Assembly: GCF_905147365.1 (NCBI RefSeq)
Contig: NC_056423.1
Location: 10,148,501 to 10,212,500, forward strand
Reading direction: 5' to 3'
From: Aricia agestis
Lineage: Eukaryota > Arthropoda > Insecta > Lepidoptera > Lycaenidae
Length of the DNA stretch: 64,000 bases
The position numbers and the translations under genes are program-made. Under the pieces are notes generated by a model. It did not search any database. It had not been told where the DNA came from and saw only the letters and a program-made list of their open reading frames with translations. Each line of letters opens with the position of its first letter. Positions within the stretch are counted from its first letter, which is position 1. Shown here piece by piece: positions 21,201 through 36,200 of the stretch.

Positions 21201-24200
21201 CATTTCCGCTTTCCGACACACTCCGGCCTTCGGGTACACCGTTGCGATTATCGGCCATCGACATCCGACCTTCCGGCAGACCGCTCCGGTTTTCCGGTCC
21301 GATCCGGCCTTCCGGCATATCGATCCGGCTGTCCGTGTTGGTGGCGACTGAGCACTGCTCTGATAATCTCTGGTACCTCTCGAGGATATATTTTTGGAAG
21401 AACTCCGCTTTGCCTTTCAATTCTTTCATCAGCGTCTCGTTGCTTTCTTGGGCGGCTGTAACAGTACAATATTACTTTTTTGATAAGATGAAAAATAACA
21501 AAAATATAAGCATTTAAATATAGCCAGATTGTAGTTGGCAGCTACCTACCGTGACGCTGATGATAAGAAACGTGTCCATTATCTAGATTCTAGGCCAACG
21601 TTTCTACAGCTCTATACGGCACAATTAGGCATTTTTTCAATCCGCAATCCGTGGAGCGCAGACTAAAGGACATACTTTCGAAAGACGAGCATTTCTCGCC
21701 GTTTGGGAGCGCGATATGGCACGCGAAGTACATACACGTGCAGTATCTATCTTGATCTATGTCTGTGGTAATCACCTACTGGTACGTACCTAATCGAACG
21801 CTATACTTGCTGATCTGGTCCTCGAGGTTCCGTATGTGTTTGAGCTGCTTATCGCACTGTATGCACGCGCTTATCTCCTTACGCATGGCCGTCTTCTCGT
21901 CTGAAATGTTACGAAAAATACTGAATTCTCCTCAGCACCCCTTCAACGACTGAACCGATTGTAATGAAATTTAAAGTGGAGATTGGACTTTGAGGCTGCG
22001 TTTCCACCAAAGATGTGTTACGAGTAATGTGTTTTTTAGATCAAATAGCATCGCCACGCTGAGCGATGTCACGGCAAGCTTACGTCAATGAAGCGATTCT
22101 ATTGATTCTCAAAAACACATTCCTTGCAGCACATCTTTGGTGGAAACGCAACATACCACCCATATGTACCACCCAGGAAATCGATTACTAGGCAGTTGAC
22201 AAACCAACGTCATTTGGTGGGATCATGTTAATTGTGATCTGTCGATTGGGTTTGACGTAACGCGACCAAACTACGTAGGTCCCCCATCTGCCTAATATCA
22301 ACTTCTCTGATAGTACATAGGTTAATAATTCAATCCAATGACCTTCCTTGGCACTAAAGTATCTCCTATTCAACGATTTGAGCGTGAAGTACTAACAGAG
22401 AGACAGACACAACTTTAGAAAAACTTGTGAGGTGTCTAGCGACACCCGAATGGAACGAAGTTATTTCTTATGTTCAAAAAACCTATTTACATATTATATA
22501 TATTTAAAAAACGCCATCTATTGATGCCCTCGAATAATAACAACGCGTCGCTGTTTATTCTCAAAAAACTAGTTGACGCTCAGGAATACTATCAACGCCC
22601 TCTGTCCCTACCATGCAGGTACTAATAAAAAAGTGTCGAGGTCAAATATCGTTCTGTCTAGCCTCCTATACGCGGAACGCGCGATAAGCAACTTCGTTCC
22701 AATATAATTATGTTTTTTTTATATTAAGTTTATTGTTGTGAATATATATATTATTACCTTCAAGAAACTTATTCAACTTGTCAGTAAACTCTCTCTGCTT
22801 GTCCGTAAACTCGGTCTGTAGCTCTGATATCCTGCAGTTAGCGCGGTCCAACTCCTGCCTGACAGCTGTCAACTCCGCCGTCAGTTTCTCTACCTGACGC
22901 CTCTCACTCTCAACTCTCTCTACCAGCTCTCTCTCCTGCGTCCTATAAGCCTCCTTCTCTCTCTGCGTCATAGTGTGGACGTCTTTAAGCTCTCGAGTTA
23001 CTGCGTCACGAGCACTGCAAACCTACAATCAATGGTTTACGTTACGTTTTTAAACATAACAAAACAAAGTGATAATATGTAATAGAAAGTAATGGAAGTG
23101 TTTGCCAAATGTATCACTCAATTTATTTTTGTAATACGTGTTTCTCGCCGTGTATAATAATTTGTAAAATTATTTTGTGAGAAATAAAGTCTTAAACCGT
23201 ATAATACTTTAGGGTATGTGTGTTCTTACACACATACACATACGCGCGAGCGCGCGCGCATGTAGACGCACGCATCCACGAATGTACGCATCCACGCACG
23301 CACGCATCCATGTACGCGCTCACGCACGTTTGCATGCTCGCAAGTCGCAAGCACGTACGCACCCACGCACACACACGTCAAACTTACAATACCCCCTTTA
23401 GTCGGGGGCAAAAAATGATACGTTACCTGTAGATACAAGGTCTTCAGGTCGCCGTTCTCCTTCTTGATGTCCTTGAGCTGTGCGGCGTATCTATCCAGCT
23501 CCCGCAGCAGGTCCGCGTTGGCGTCCTGCACGAGGCTCGCCCGGCTGCCCCTCTCCGTCTTCAGCTTTTCATACTCCATCTCGAGCTCCGCGTATTTTAG
23601 CTCCTCCTGTGATAATAAAAAATCAAGTTGATGAGTTTAAAAATAAATCGTTAATACTACTTACACGGTCAGTCACACTACGATACCTATTTACTGTTTA
23701 GTTTTACTTTGGTGTATAAAATACTGGACAACGCCCTAGCCCGACTACGTCGTGCCGAAATTCGTTTATCGCAAAAGAACCGGTTACTATTCCGGCACCA
23801 TTCTAAATTAATGTTTGTCTTTCAAAATGTCTGCATTAAAAATTTCATTAAAATCGGTTCAGCTGATTCAAATCGACACAGGAGATACAGTGGTGGGAAT
23901 GAGTGGTGGGCCAAAGCCAGTTTAAAAAAAAATGTGCATACTAAATGTCAAAATCAGTTCAGCGGTTTGACGAGGGCCGTGTTCGTCGGCGTAATTTTTA
24001 GCGCATTCGCTGCAAAACCTAGTTATTGCGCATGTCCAAATCATTTCATGCCATGGCAATGACAACTGTTTACGACTTGACATTTAACCATTTAAATAAT
24101 ATTAATACCTCCTATGATATTCATTGAATACCTCGATAACTTCCTCCACTAAATTTTTCAAGTGATCCATAACCATATTTTTAATTCTAAAATAATCAAA

Positions 24201-27200
24201 CACTATTATAGTGTTAAATAAATTATTTTAGACAATTTAGGCTTATGTTTTTATGTTTAGTTTTTATTATTTACTAAGGCTTACAACTGTCTCTCCAAAA
24301 GTGAAAACTTGGATATTGGTCTAAAATTAGTTCAGTATAAAAAACAGATAAATAGTGTATTTAAAATTTAAAATCTAAAATATTTTTCTGCTATGTCTAT
24401 TTACCTTGAAATTTTAACTATTCTATTTTGTTGTATTGTATTGTTTGATTCTTCCTATGCAGCTATGTAATGTTATTTTTATAGTCATATTACTTTATTA
24501 TAGAATTTTGTTGTTAATTTTTATTGGTGCATGTAGTGTTTATATGTAAGAAGTTGTAACACTGAATGGTAATTAATTAAGTGTATCCTGCACTTTATTA
24601 TAAGTGTTAGCAATTGTTGACAAACCTTTTAAAATAAATAAATAAAATTATTTTAATCATGTAATACGTTGTTTACGACTTGACCAGCAACTTGTTATGG
24701 CGTTGCCATGACATCCTTTGGACATGCGCAATAAAAGGTTTGTCCAAAAATACGCCGACGAACACGGCTGAGGTCAGGGGAGGTAACTGACAGACTAGCA
24801 TTTTCGACATTAGTACGTACATTAGATTAATTAGTCATTTAATTTCTACAAAAAAACAGGGTGTAACAAAAATAAGTGATAATACTTTAGGGTGTGCACG
24901 TGTTCCTAGTAGAGAGTTCACTGTGAAAGTAGCAGCGCTGAAAGATCAATTTTTTTTTCACTTTTGTATGGGGAAACTCGTGATGCTCGGGCCCTTGCCC
25001 ATACAAAAGTGAAAAAAAATTTTCGTCTTTCAGCGCTGCTACTTTCACAGTGAACTCTCTATTTTAGTTACACACTGTATATAACTCACATTCTTCAGCT
25101 CAGCCCTCACGTCTTCCAGATCACTCCGTAGCTGTACATTTTCGTGTCTATACGCGTCCTCCCCCCCGCTACTCAATAGTTCCACTTTGTTCTTGAGCAT
25201 GGCGATATGTGAGTTCAGTTGGAGTTCGACACCCTTGGACTCCTCGAGTTTTGACCGCAACTCCGACTCTTGTTTGCGATGGTGCTCCAGTCTTTTGTCT
25301 CTGAAATATTAAAGTGAAACTTGTTTAGCTACGAATAATAAAAACTAAGGAAACGTAACTCCTATACTGTGTTGAATAAATGTTTATTATTATTATACTT
25401 CAACCGTTTCGAATTTGTTCCTTTTCGCACACTTAGGCCCGTATAAATAGTCAGTACTCAAGATGCATCTCGGTCTCAAGACACGCTTCAGGCTCTGTGA
25501 TTGGTTGGCTGTCAAAATTTGGACCAATCACAGAGCCGAACTGCGTCTTGAGACCGGGTCGCATCTTAAGTACTGACTATTTATACCGGCCTAAAATATC
25601 GAATAGCAACGAAACACTTTACACTCTTTACGTAACAAAGCCGTTGACATCAATTGTCACTTCTATATTTACACGAAATTGTGTACCGAATAAATGCGTT
25701 AAGTATGCATGTATTAGTCACATTTTGTAGACTCGTGGACAAATGACACAGTTACTTCCTTAGTTACTTAGGCGCGTTGAGAGTGAAATAACAAGGTCGC
25801 TTCATGAAAAATAGGGTCGAAACAATAATATAAAATATTGCGTCGCGGCGTTGTCACGATTTTAGAAAGACATTTCCCCTCAGTCCAAAATCTCACGAGT
25901 GTACTTAGCCCAGACAAATTAGACAGAAAAAAGTCGTAACCTAGGAAAAATTCGCATAAAGCTGAAAATTGATAGATACGTTAAAAGGCAAAGTTGTAGA
26001 TCATACAATTCTCTACAAAAAATAATAAAACACTATTATTTTTTGGTACGTATTCGTGTATGTGTCCCTTAAATAGAGTTCAATTTTTTTTGTAAAGTTA
26101 AAGAAAAAATCACTTTTTGAAACTGCTACTTCTATTCACAGAAAACTCCTTACAAACCATAAAGTTAATATTCCTAACGGAATAGAGAAACAAAGGTCTG
26201 AGCAAGAGAGATGTCACTATCAGTAACACTGCGTGGTAAAAAGAGACGTGTGATACATGACAGCAGCACTCTTTTTTTGACGTCCAGTCGGCACGTGCCG
26301 CACGTTGACAATTTAATCTCATAGAATTCATGTTCAATCATGCTTGTGTAAGTGTATACTTACACATATTCTTCACACAGTTGAAAACCAATTTTGGTTT
26401 CGTTTGACAGCTCGACATTGTTGCTCTATTCCGCTAGGTATATTAACTTTATGTTACAAACACATACACATTACACACGCTAAAATATTACGGGTGGTTT
26501 TATCGTTAAGCGTTTTGCAGCTCCGTTGGAGCGCGCGCGTTCGAAGCTGTAACAAACGTACGGGGGCGAATATTTGAGAAAGACTAAATTCATGTCTTTG
26601 AAGTTGGGTCCAAAATGCCTTCGTAAATTTGATGTAACATTACACATTTCAATGTCTAATTAACTAACGAAAATGCTGCTAAAACTATTTGAAAGTAGAG
26701 TTAATATTTCAAAAGTTATTATAAAAAAAAAGTACCAAATTGTGACATTTTTGCGTGTCGTTTCGATACTGCCGCTTACAATTTATTATTTATAAAAATA
26801 AATGAGCTAGAAAGGATTAAAAATTTAATGTTAATTTGAAGATAAAGAACTAGTAAACTATTCGATACCAACAAATAACACACCAACTTACATTAAATAA
26901 CTAAAAATTCTATTTTTAAAATGTTCATAAAATTCGCGTCATTGGCCTGCGCATTGTTTGTTTTGAATGCCTTGCCGATATACTCTACGTTACGGGTTTA
27001 AACCTATTTTGCGATAAAATCTGCTGGCTCACTTTATTTGATCGCAGTGCTTTGGTGTGGATAGAGGTCTTCGTTTTATGCAGGTGAGTCTTTAAAATAC
27101 GTTCTACAAAAATGTCCAAATAAGATGTCATTAACCTTTTTCGATGTGTGCCAACATTTGTCTGTTTTTCACTACTTTTTTTATACCAAGTTATAAAGGC

Positions 27201-30200
27201 CCGCAACATTTCTAAGTTCTTAATAATTTTCTTAGTTTTCTTTATATCAATACTTAATTATAAACGAATTTAGTGAAAATGTCATTTTCCTAAACGTCTT
27301 TTTCCTGAATACCCCTAAAAGCATAATGACGATCATTCAGAATAATGACCAAACCGCCCCCCCCCCCCCCCAAATATTACAGCTGTTTTATTAATGAATA
27401 GTCGGTGCTATGAATAATGCGTTTTAATAAAATGTAATATTTATTCAGTTATTCTACGATAACACGGTTTGGTTTCAAAAGACCGCTGCGATGCGCGCGT
27501 TCGGTCAATGGTGCGCGCTTTTTGTTTTGATCGCACTTTTTTCATGTCCACTAATTTTTTGTGTAACTTTGTTACGGATATTATGAATTATAATTGTAGT
27601 AACTTGAAATTTTTTTTTTGTTTAGTTAGGCTATAAGGTACCTAACTAAACAGGTCAGAGCCAGGGTGGGGCAAGCGCCCCAGCTTGCCTCAGTGTGGCT
27701 ACGCCCATGAACGCTACTACTACCCCCATACATCTTCAAACGCGCGGCGCTCCAACGGCGCTGCCGAAATGCTTAACGATAAAACCAGCCTATAACTTTA
27801 TCTTGTTACATATACGCGTTGCGTACCTCTTAGCTAGCTCATCTTGCAGCGCCGGCAACTTCTGCATCTGCTGTTTGTATCGACTCAACACCTCCTTTAG
27901 TGTCGCCAGCTTACTCGCCAACGAGTCGCCTGTTGCACCTGAATCAGATCATTTCAATTCGTAAAACAAACATAAATAAATGTATACAAGGTGTAACAAA
28001 ACACACAGTGATAATACTTAAGGTCGTAGGTAGGTAGGTGTGTGTGTCTTCAGTCTTGTATAGAGTTCACTGTGAAAGTAGCAGCTCTGAATAGATATAC
28101 GCTGCGTAAATTATTTTAAATGAGTGAGAACACTTTCGTCAACAAGCAACATCGCCCGCTCTCGTCTCTGGTGTTACTGACCTATATTGTGTTCGGGCAT
28201 CCACTCGACGAGCAGGTGGTGTAGCGAGGCGCGCGCGTCCTCCGCGTCGCGCTGCGCCGCCGCCAGCGTCTTGCGGCACGCCACCAGCTCCGACGCCGTC
28301 TCCTTCAGCTTCGACTGGAATTAGTTAACTTTTTTTTATAAAATACTAGCTGTCCCGGCGAACGTTGTTTTGCCTTATAAAGTATTTCGTCCATATTATT
28401 TTATTGAAGTGACTAAATAAGTATGTCACCATGGCAACGTCCAACGCTATCCCGTCGCACAAACAATGGTCGCCGTCAGTCTCGAGTTGTAATAATTTAC
28501 TATTATTTATTCAAATGCACTTATCAATATAATGAGTACCCAGTAGCCGATTCTCAGACCCACTGAATATGCATATAAAATTTGGTGTACGGTCCAACCG
28601 TACAAAGTCCATTGTGTCAATTCACATAATCATCAATTTGTCAATTTCACTTCGCGCTCATTTTAAATATAATTTAGTTTTAAACACAGTTGCCGCAAAA
28701 TCGTCGCGCCTTGCGATATACAACTTATCAGCAACTATAGTTTTAGTATCTATCTAGTTTTATAAAGGTCCTTTGTGGTCCTTCGACAACTATTAGAATC
28801 AGTATCCTGAGATCCTCCGTGCTTACCGTAAGCAGGATCTACCTCGCGAGTGTCGAGCCATTTAAAATCAGTAAAGCCGTTTCGGAGGAGTACGCGGCCT
28901 AACATTGAGCACGAGAATTTTATATATAAGATGTACTAGCAGAGTAAACAGAACTACCGAGTAGGCCGACTCAGAAGAGATCTGGAAAATACGTTTGACG
29001 TAGTATGTCATATGGCGCGCACAGTACTAAATTAGTACTGCACGCGCCGGCCGATATCCCCTCAGCTGTGGCGAACCCCGCTAGGGGGCGCACTTCAAAA
29101 GTCCGCATCTGTGGCGCAACCACTGAGCACTGACCTCCATTATACAAGTACGCTGAACTAATGATACCCTTTGAAATGACAGCTATTTTTGTGCCTATTT
29201 GAAGCGGAATCAGCTCCCCCAATGCGAGGGATAGGAACTAAATTTGACGTGAAAATGACGTTTGAAAGTCGCCATATTGGCGCTGATAGCAGTAGTGGGA
29301 GTACTTGGAACTAATACTAGTTTCTACCATGGAGGTATACTATTAATCTGTGGTTTCTACAACCAATAGCGATTGAGCGGCCATTTGCAAGTTACGTCAG
29401 ATTTAGTTCTCCTCCCGCGCATTGGGGGAGCTGCTTCCGCTTCAAATACAGCTGGGTATCATTAGTCTTACGTGTATAATGAAGGTCAGTGGGCGCAACC
29501 CTTTCCGGGGTGTTCAAGTGTGCAATCACAGCGATAAAACTACTTTCGTCATTGTTTATCATATTGAAACGCGTGTATGTAGAGCAAGACAGCTAGCATG
29601 CGTCGTTTGAGTTCTCGGTAGAGAAGGAATATTTATGAAGTTACATTGCGAAACATGTTGAATATTACATTAGCGCCCAACTCGCGTAGATACGCTCGTT
29701 TGTTTGAAGTCGCTTAGTTCTGTCTACTCTGGTAAGTACTATTTTAGGAACATGCATAGCGGCCGAAAAGGAAGATCATCCGATCGAGCGAGAGAGCATG
29801 CTCGGTAAGGCCGAAGCCCACTGATGTCATTTCAGACGTTGTATTTACCTTGCCGTGCTCAAAAACTTCGATAGCGCGATGTGGGACTGTATCGCTTCTT
29901 GTACCGCCACACAATGTTTTATAAAACACTTATATCCCGGTGAACTTCGTATCACTTTCCTCCTACTTCCCTTGAATTTCAAGAATATTTCAAGACTAAA
30001 ATTTGGAAAACCTGCTCAGGCGTTCTCGAGATAATTTTAATAGATATAACTCTCATAAACTACCTGGCACTAGCGCTACCCATAATTTTATGATTTCACA
30101 AGAACCCCTCTCAGTCAAAGGTAAGGCTTTACATATTTCTCATCTTGAGCAACTTTTGGCCAGGAGCAGTCGGCTAATTTTATTATTTCATGTTCCAAAC

Positions 30201-33200
30201 TCACATATTGTACCTTGAAGACGCTTATCTTAAATTAAAGTTAAGCAAACGTGAAATTTCTCAGAGTGGAGCCGTAAGAAAAGTAGTTTTAAGTTAATGG
30301 CAGTTTTAAAGTTTCCCTCTACTCACCCCCAGATCTCTCAGCTGTTCTCTGCCGATGTCTCTCTCTCTCACCCGGCGCTGCGCCGCCTCCAACTCTCCCG
30401 CTAGCCGGTTGATGGTGTCGCCCTTCTCTATCAGCACGTCTTCTTTCTCTTTCTGACGCTCCACGCATCTCCTCTCCAGTACTTTTATCTCGTTTTCCTG
30501 AAACATATTGTGTTCATAAAGTTAATATACCTAGCGGAATAGAGAAACAAAGGCCTGAGCAAGCGAGATGTCACTATCGGTAACACTGCGTGGTAAAAAG
30601 AAATGTGTAATACGATCAATCTAGCTAGGAATCATTTTAAGAAAATGTCATTTTATTCGTGTTTTATCGAATACTGAGCAAAGCTCGGTCAAATAGCTAG
30701 TTATCTATTATCACAAGACAACGCAATACAATAAGTAAATTAGAATAGAGGTAAAGTTGCATAAATTAGGGCCAACGCTAAATCTCGCGCGGGAGCACGC
30801 TCGCGTGTGTTATAGTATGGGCAGCGCAGGCGCGTGCGACGTGTGTGCGAGCGTGCGCCCGCGCGAGTTTTAGCGTTGGCCCTTACAAAAATAATAGATT
30901 ACCTTCTCTTCGAGCCTGTTTTTGGCTTTCATCAAATCACTCTGCAGCCTGTCTACTTCCTCGCGATGTCTGAAAAAAGGAAAAAAAAACTTGAGAGGTG
31001 TAGGGCACCAGGATGGAACGAAGTTATTTCTTATGTACAAAAAAACTGCACTGCACACTCAACAAAAAAATCGTCACTACACCACACTGTTCAGTGCGAA
31101 ACTGAAAGACGAAACGAAAATAACTTGCATTCTATGAGAGAGAGAGAAGGAGAGAGAAACACGCGCTACCGCACGGCAACGTCACAAGTCACAACGCGCA
31201 ACGACATAAAAAGTGTCGTTACAACTTTTCGTCTTAATTTTTTCTGTCTAGCCCCCTTTCGCAACGCGCGATAAGGAACTTCGTTCCAATTGTAAATGAG
31301 ATATAAATAAAATATATAAGACATTTCTTTTGTTGGTTATTATTTGGTTTTTCCTATAGGTGTGGTTTCTAAATTCGACAAACTATTTTTTTATTCTTAT
31401 ATAGGTCGCACATATTAAAACTAAAAGTGATTACGATCCTCGCGACAACGACCACAAAAATTTAAATAAAATGCTACTTTACGCCCTAGGGCGTAGGCTA
31501 TAGGTTTCATTGTGCTTTACGCCACTACAAAACAGCGGCGGCACGGGTCGCTAGACCTAGAAAATCAAAAGAACCTAGGAAATAAAACCTTATCGCCATC
31601 TCTTTCAGACCACCACACACACTTCAACTGAGTAAATAAATACTAACTTAGGCTTTGATGAATGTAAAACAATGATACAAAATAATATATTTATATGTAT
31701 AGATAGAAACAAAAAAGTATTTTATTATGATGAATGATGATGAAAAAATACATACAGAATGAGAATAAAAAAAAATAAAAATAATAATAATAATTAAGTA
31801 CTTCAAACTCATTTCAGAAAAAATTATTGAAAACTATGTTGTGCAGATTGGGGAAAAAAATAAAACTCGGATTAATTCAATATCCGAAATATAACAGTGC
31901 CTGAACTTTCGAGACATATACAATAGCTCAAAGAGTATATTACCACTACGTATGAATAGCTTATCAAGAAAAATCATAGACAACCTATAAAAAGACATTT
32001 TCACTTTTGTTAACCTGTAGATTTTTTTTCCTTTATCTTATAACCTTTACCAATTGATTTTTTATTCCCTAAATTCCGTTCCTTTCCGATGATTTTATGT
32101 TTTAACCGTAGAATAAATCTTAGGTATTATTTTCGGGAATTAAAAATTAAATAATTAATAAATAATTTTCGAAAATTAATGTCTAAAACAAACAAATATA
32201 ACAGTACCTGAACTTTGTAGACATTTTACAAAAAAAAAAATTCTGAACGCGCACATGATGTCTTCAGAAAAAAATAAAGTTGTGGCTTAAATGTCTCAGC
32301 AACCAGGCCATAAGCTCCAAAAAAAAAAATAGTTGTTACACTATTTGACAGGACTGGACAACAAATGTTTGACATGTAATAAACAAATCAGCATCTATTG
32401 AAATGATTAAGTATTCATTACACATATTGAGTTTTCATTGTTTTTAAGATGTATTCTGCTATTCGGGACGGAAACAAATCCAACAAATCAAAAACCATGG
32501 CAATCGGTCCAGCCGACCTCGAGTTATAAGTGTTTTTTTTTTTTTTTTTATGAAATAAGGGGGCAAACGAGCAAACGGGTCACCTGATGGAAAGCAACTT
32601 CCGTCGCCCATGGACACTTGCAGCATCAGAAGAGCTGCGGGTGCGTTGCCGGCCTTTTAAGAGGGAATAGGGTAATAGGGGAGGGTAGGGATGGGAAGGG
32701 AAGGGAATAGGGGAGGGTGGGGAAGGAAATAGGGTAGGGGATTGGGCCTCCGGTAAACTCACTCACTCGGCGAAACACAGCGCAAGCGCTGTTTCACGCC
32801 GGTTTTCTGTGAGAACGTGGTATTTCTCCGGTCGAGCCGGCCCATTCGTGCCGAAGCATGGCTCTCCCACGTATAGTGTTGTAACAAACACGACTTTCTT
32901 TTATATATTTAAGAAGATTAAGGTAAGTAGTAAGTTTTTCAACTAAAAAATGGTATTACCTGTCTTGTTGTTCTCTAAACAACGCGTCCGTGTCGTGTGA
33001 ATGCGCCACCTGAAAAATAAAGCGTGTTAGTAAAATAGACTTATTCATGTGCAAAATGTACAGTTTACATGTGGTAGTTGGGGAGGGGAAGAGGGGATTT
33101 CGGGATTAGCTCGAGCGTGTCAGATTAAGCTTGTATAGGCTTCCGACATGTGTCTAGTTATCATGGTATAGAAATCAGATTTCTCACGTGGTGGGTTAAT

Positions 33201-36200
33201 ATTTTTTTTTATATTGAAATGTAATCGGATCTGTCAGATTAAGATAGGGGATGTTTAGTATACACTATACCCCAAAGAAGCTTCCATATAAAGCACTGAC
33301 GATTCAAAGGTTAGGTAAGCCTATAGGGACATTTTAAAATATAAAAAAATAAAGCTTCTTATTTTCCGAACTAAGCTTCGCAGATAATTTATTTTGCACT
33401 AAACTAAATGATTTAGTCCTTGTTGTCTTAAATATATTTATAATTTACCTAAATAAGCAATTTTGTGAATACATAATAAATTAATAATAAGTAAGTATAT
33501 TTTCTTTTTCAAAACTTTATTTTACTTTTATTTTATTTTATTTTTATTTTACCATTTATTTCAGGCATCTAAGCCCATAATACAAATACCTTACAGACTA
33601 ACATACATATTCATATATATACCTCGACTAACATACATATTGTTATTATACACTTTAAAACTACACTTTGTCACGTGTTGACGGCTACGTGATGCGCTTC
33701 ATTCCGGAGTTTCCCCCGGAACCTCCGGTAGACCACATTCATCGGCCAGAACTCCGGCGCCTCAAAGGTCGAAAGAAGATTCGTCGGTACTCTCACCACA
33801 AAGGAACTAAAGTTTCTACTACTTTAAACTACTTTAAAATGGCTGCAGTTTATGAACCCACCGCTTAAATAAAAAACGCTCTTATTATTTTTTTATCAGT
33901 TTTACCTAATGTAAAAACCTACTAGGTCTCCATGACGCTCGAGTGACTACAAAAATAGCACCTTCCCCTCCTCTACTATGAGTTTATAGACAAGATTTTA
34001 AAAGTGACATTAGTTTATTATTATTTGAAAAATATTTGAAATATATTTGAAAAATAAACACAAATATTCATTTAAAAAATGGGTTATATTTGAAGGAAAA
34101 AAACAGGACAGAAGTCAGAACAGGATAAATAAACTTTGGCAGTAGCAGGCTATGTTTTGTAAAAGGAATGAACTTTTTATCGTAGAAAAATGCATAGTTC
34201 CAGCATTTTCCAGTGATGGCAAAAATAAAGGGGCAAACAAGCAAACGGATCACCTGATGGAAAGCAACTATATTCGCCCATAGACAATAAGGTTTAGACC
34301 AATATATTTCAAGCCCTTTCTCCTATCGCGTGGATTTGGTACTAATGAAAGTGGGCAACATTTCATACACGTTTTTCCAGTCATGTAAGAGCCAGTCTAT
34401 ATGGCACGTTGCGTTGTTTTACATACAAATAACCAAGGTGTTCACGTCGCAACGCACACATGACGGACAACAGCCCCCGAGATGAAGCGGGAGGGGGTGT
34501 CGACGTTAAGACTGCTTCGTAATAACGCAGCGATGGCGCAGCGGCCAGCGGCTATGCGTCAAAATATTTGCGTTGCGACGACGCCACGCGCCGTGTGGAC
34601 TGGCTCTAACACGCGCGCGGCCAGCAGCATGTAACCCATAAAGCTATAATACCCAGCGGAATAGAGCAACAATCTCGAGCTGTCAAACGAAACTGTACAC
34701 TTACACAAGCATCTTTCTATGAGATTAATTTGTTAACGTGCCGATAAGTGCCGACTGGACGTCAAAAAAAGAGTTCTGCAGTCATGTCATCACATGTCTC
34801 TTTTTACCACGCAGTGTTACTGATAGTGACATCTTGCTTGCTCGGGCCGTTGTTTCTCTATTCCGCTAGGTATATTAACTTTAAGATGTCACCTCACCTG
34901 TAACGTTAGCAACCGCTGCTGTTTCTCCTGCAGAGCGACGTTTGTTGCAGTCACTTGCAGCTGCAACTCCTGCTTCTCGTCTTCAATCATCTTGATCTTG
35001 TCAGTCAGAGACGATATCTGCTGTTCTCGCTCCAATAGCTTGTGCTTACTGGACGCTGAAACAGAAACAAAATCCTTTTTTTTATATATTTTTTTAAATA
35101 TATATTGGAACGGAGGTCGAAGTTCCTTATCGCGCGTTGCGAAAGGGGGCTAGACGAAAAGCCTTTTGATCTGTGCAAGTACAAATAAAAAAATAGTTTT
35201 TTTTTTTTACTTACCCAGCAAGTGTTGTGATTCCTGCAACGACAGCTCCGCTTTGTCCTTGTCCTGAATAGCCGCTTGCAGCCTCGCTCGGAGACTGTCA
35301 ATCTCCGTCTTCAGACTCTCATTCTGACTCGCAAACTGTTGACACTCTTTCAAACTCATCTGGAAATTACAAAGAAGTTAAGAGCAATAAATGGACTATT
35401 ATTTTAATAATAAAAATGCAAATGTGTTAGTCTGTTAACTCTTCACACATCACTGAACTGTCTTTGACGAAATTTGTTTGGGTGTTGTGAGGATCATATT
35501 CAAAAAATACAATACTTGCAATACAGCTTATCTTAGCACTGGTAGAAACGCAGCCTTAAAAAAATTTATAAAATGGATGATTACCTCATTCATAACTTTT
35601 AGGCTTTCATATTTTGTAAGTCCGTCAAAGTTGTTGACACCGTTTAAATGTCCTGCAAAGTTGATAAGTCATATTAAAAGGCAAATGAAACATATACAGT
35701 ATACACCCCCCTAATATTTGTGAATTACATTGACCCAACTTAAAATATTACTTATTTTTATTGTAATAAAGTTAAATTTCCAATATTGATAAAATTTAAT
35801 TTGTATCTTTCTCATTCACTCTCATGGGTTTCTTCCCTTTGATGTGAAGCAAATAAAAGATTTTATTTATTTATTTATTAACCCATTTGCTGATACAATA
35901 GTTAGGTAGTTATGACATTCTTGTGCTTATTATCACTGCACTTTTGTATGTTTTATGTATCAGCGTGTCCTGATGACACATAGGTCTCTAATAAAAGTTT
36001 AGTTTTTGTAAAAGATCTCCGATCCCAAAAGATGTAAACACCCGTTGAACAGTTGATTAGAAAAAAAATCACATAATGGTCTCAAAACAACTGTCAATAG
36101 ATGTTTAAATCTTTTGTAGTAAGACTGTTCATGTTTTATTCTTCTTTCATGCACCTACCTACTATAGAATTTTAATATTGATGTTTCATAGTATATCTAC

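Noticed and set aside
23192..23579. Cys/Arg-rich ORFs in the CA/CG tract
   Set aside because: Produced by the repeat composition on both strands.
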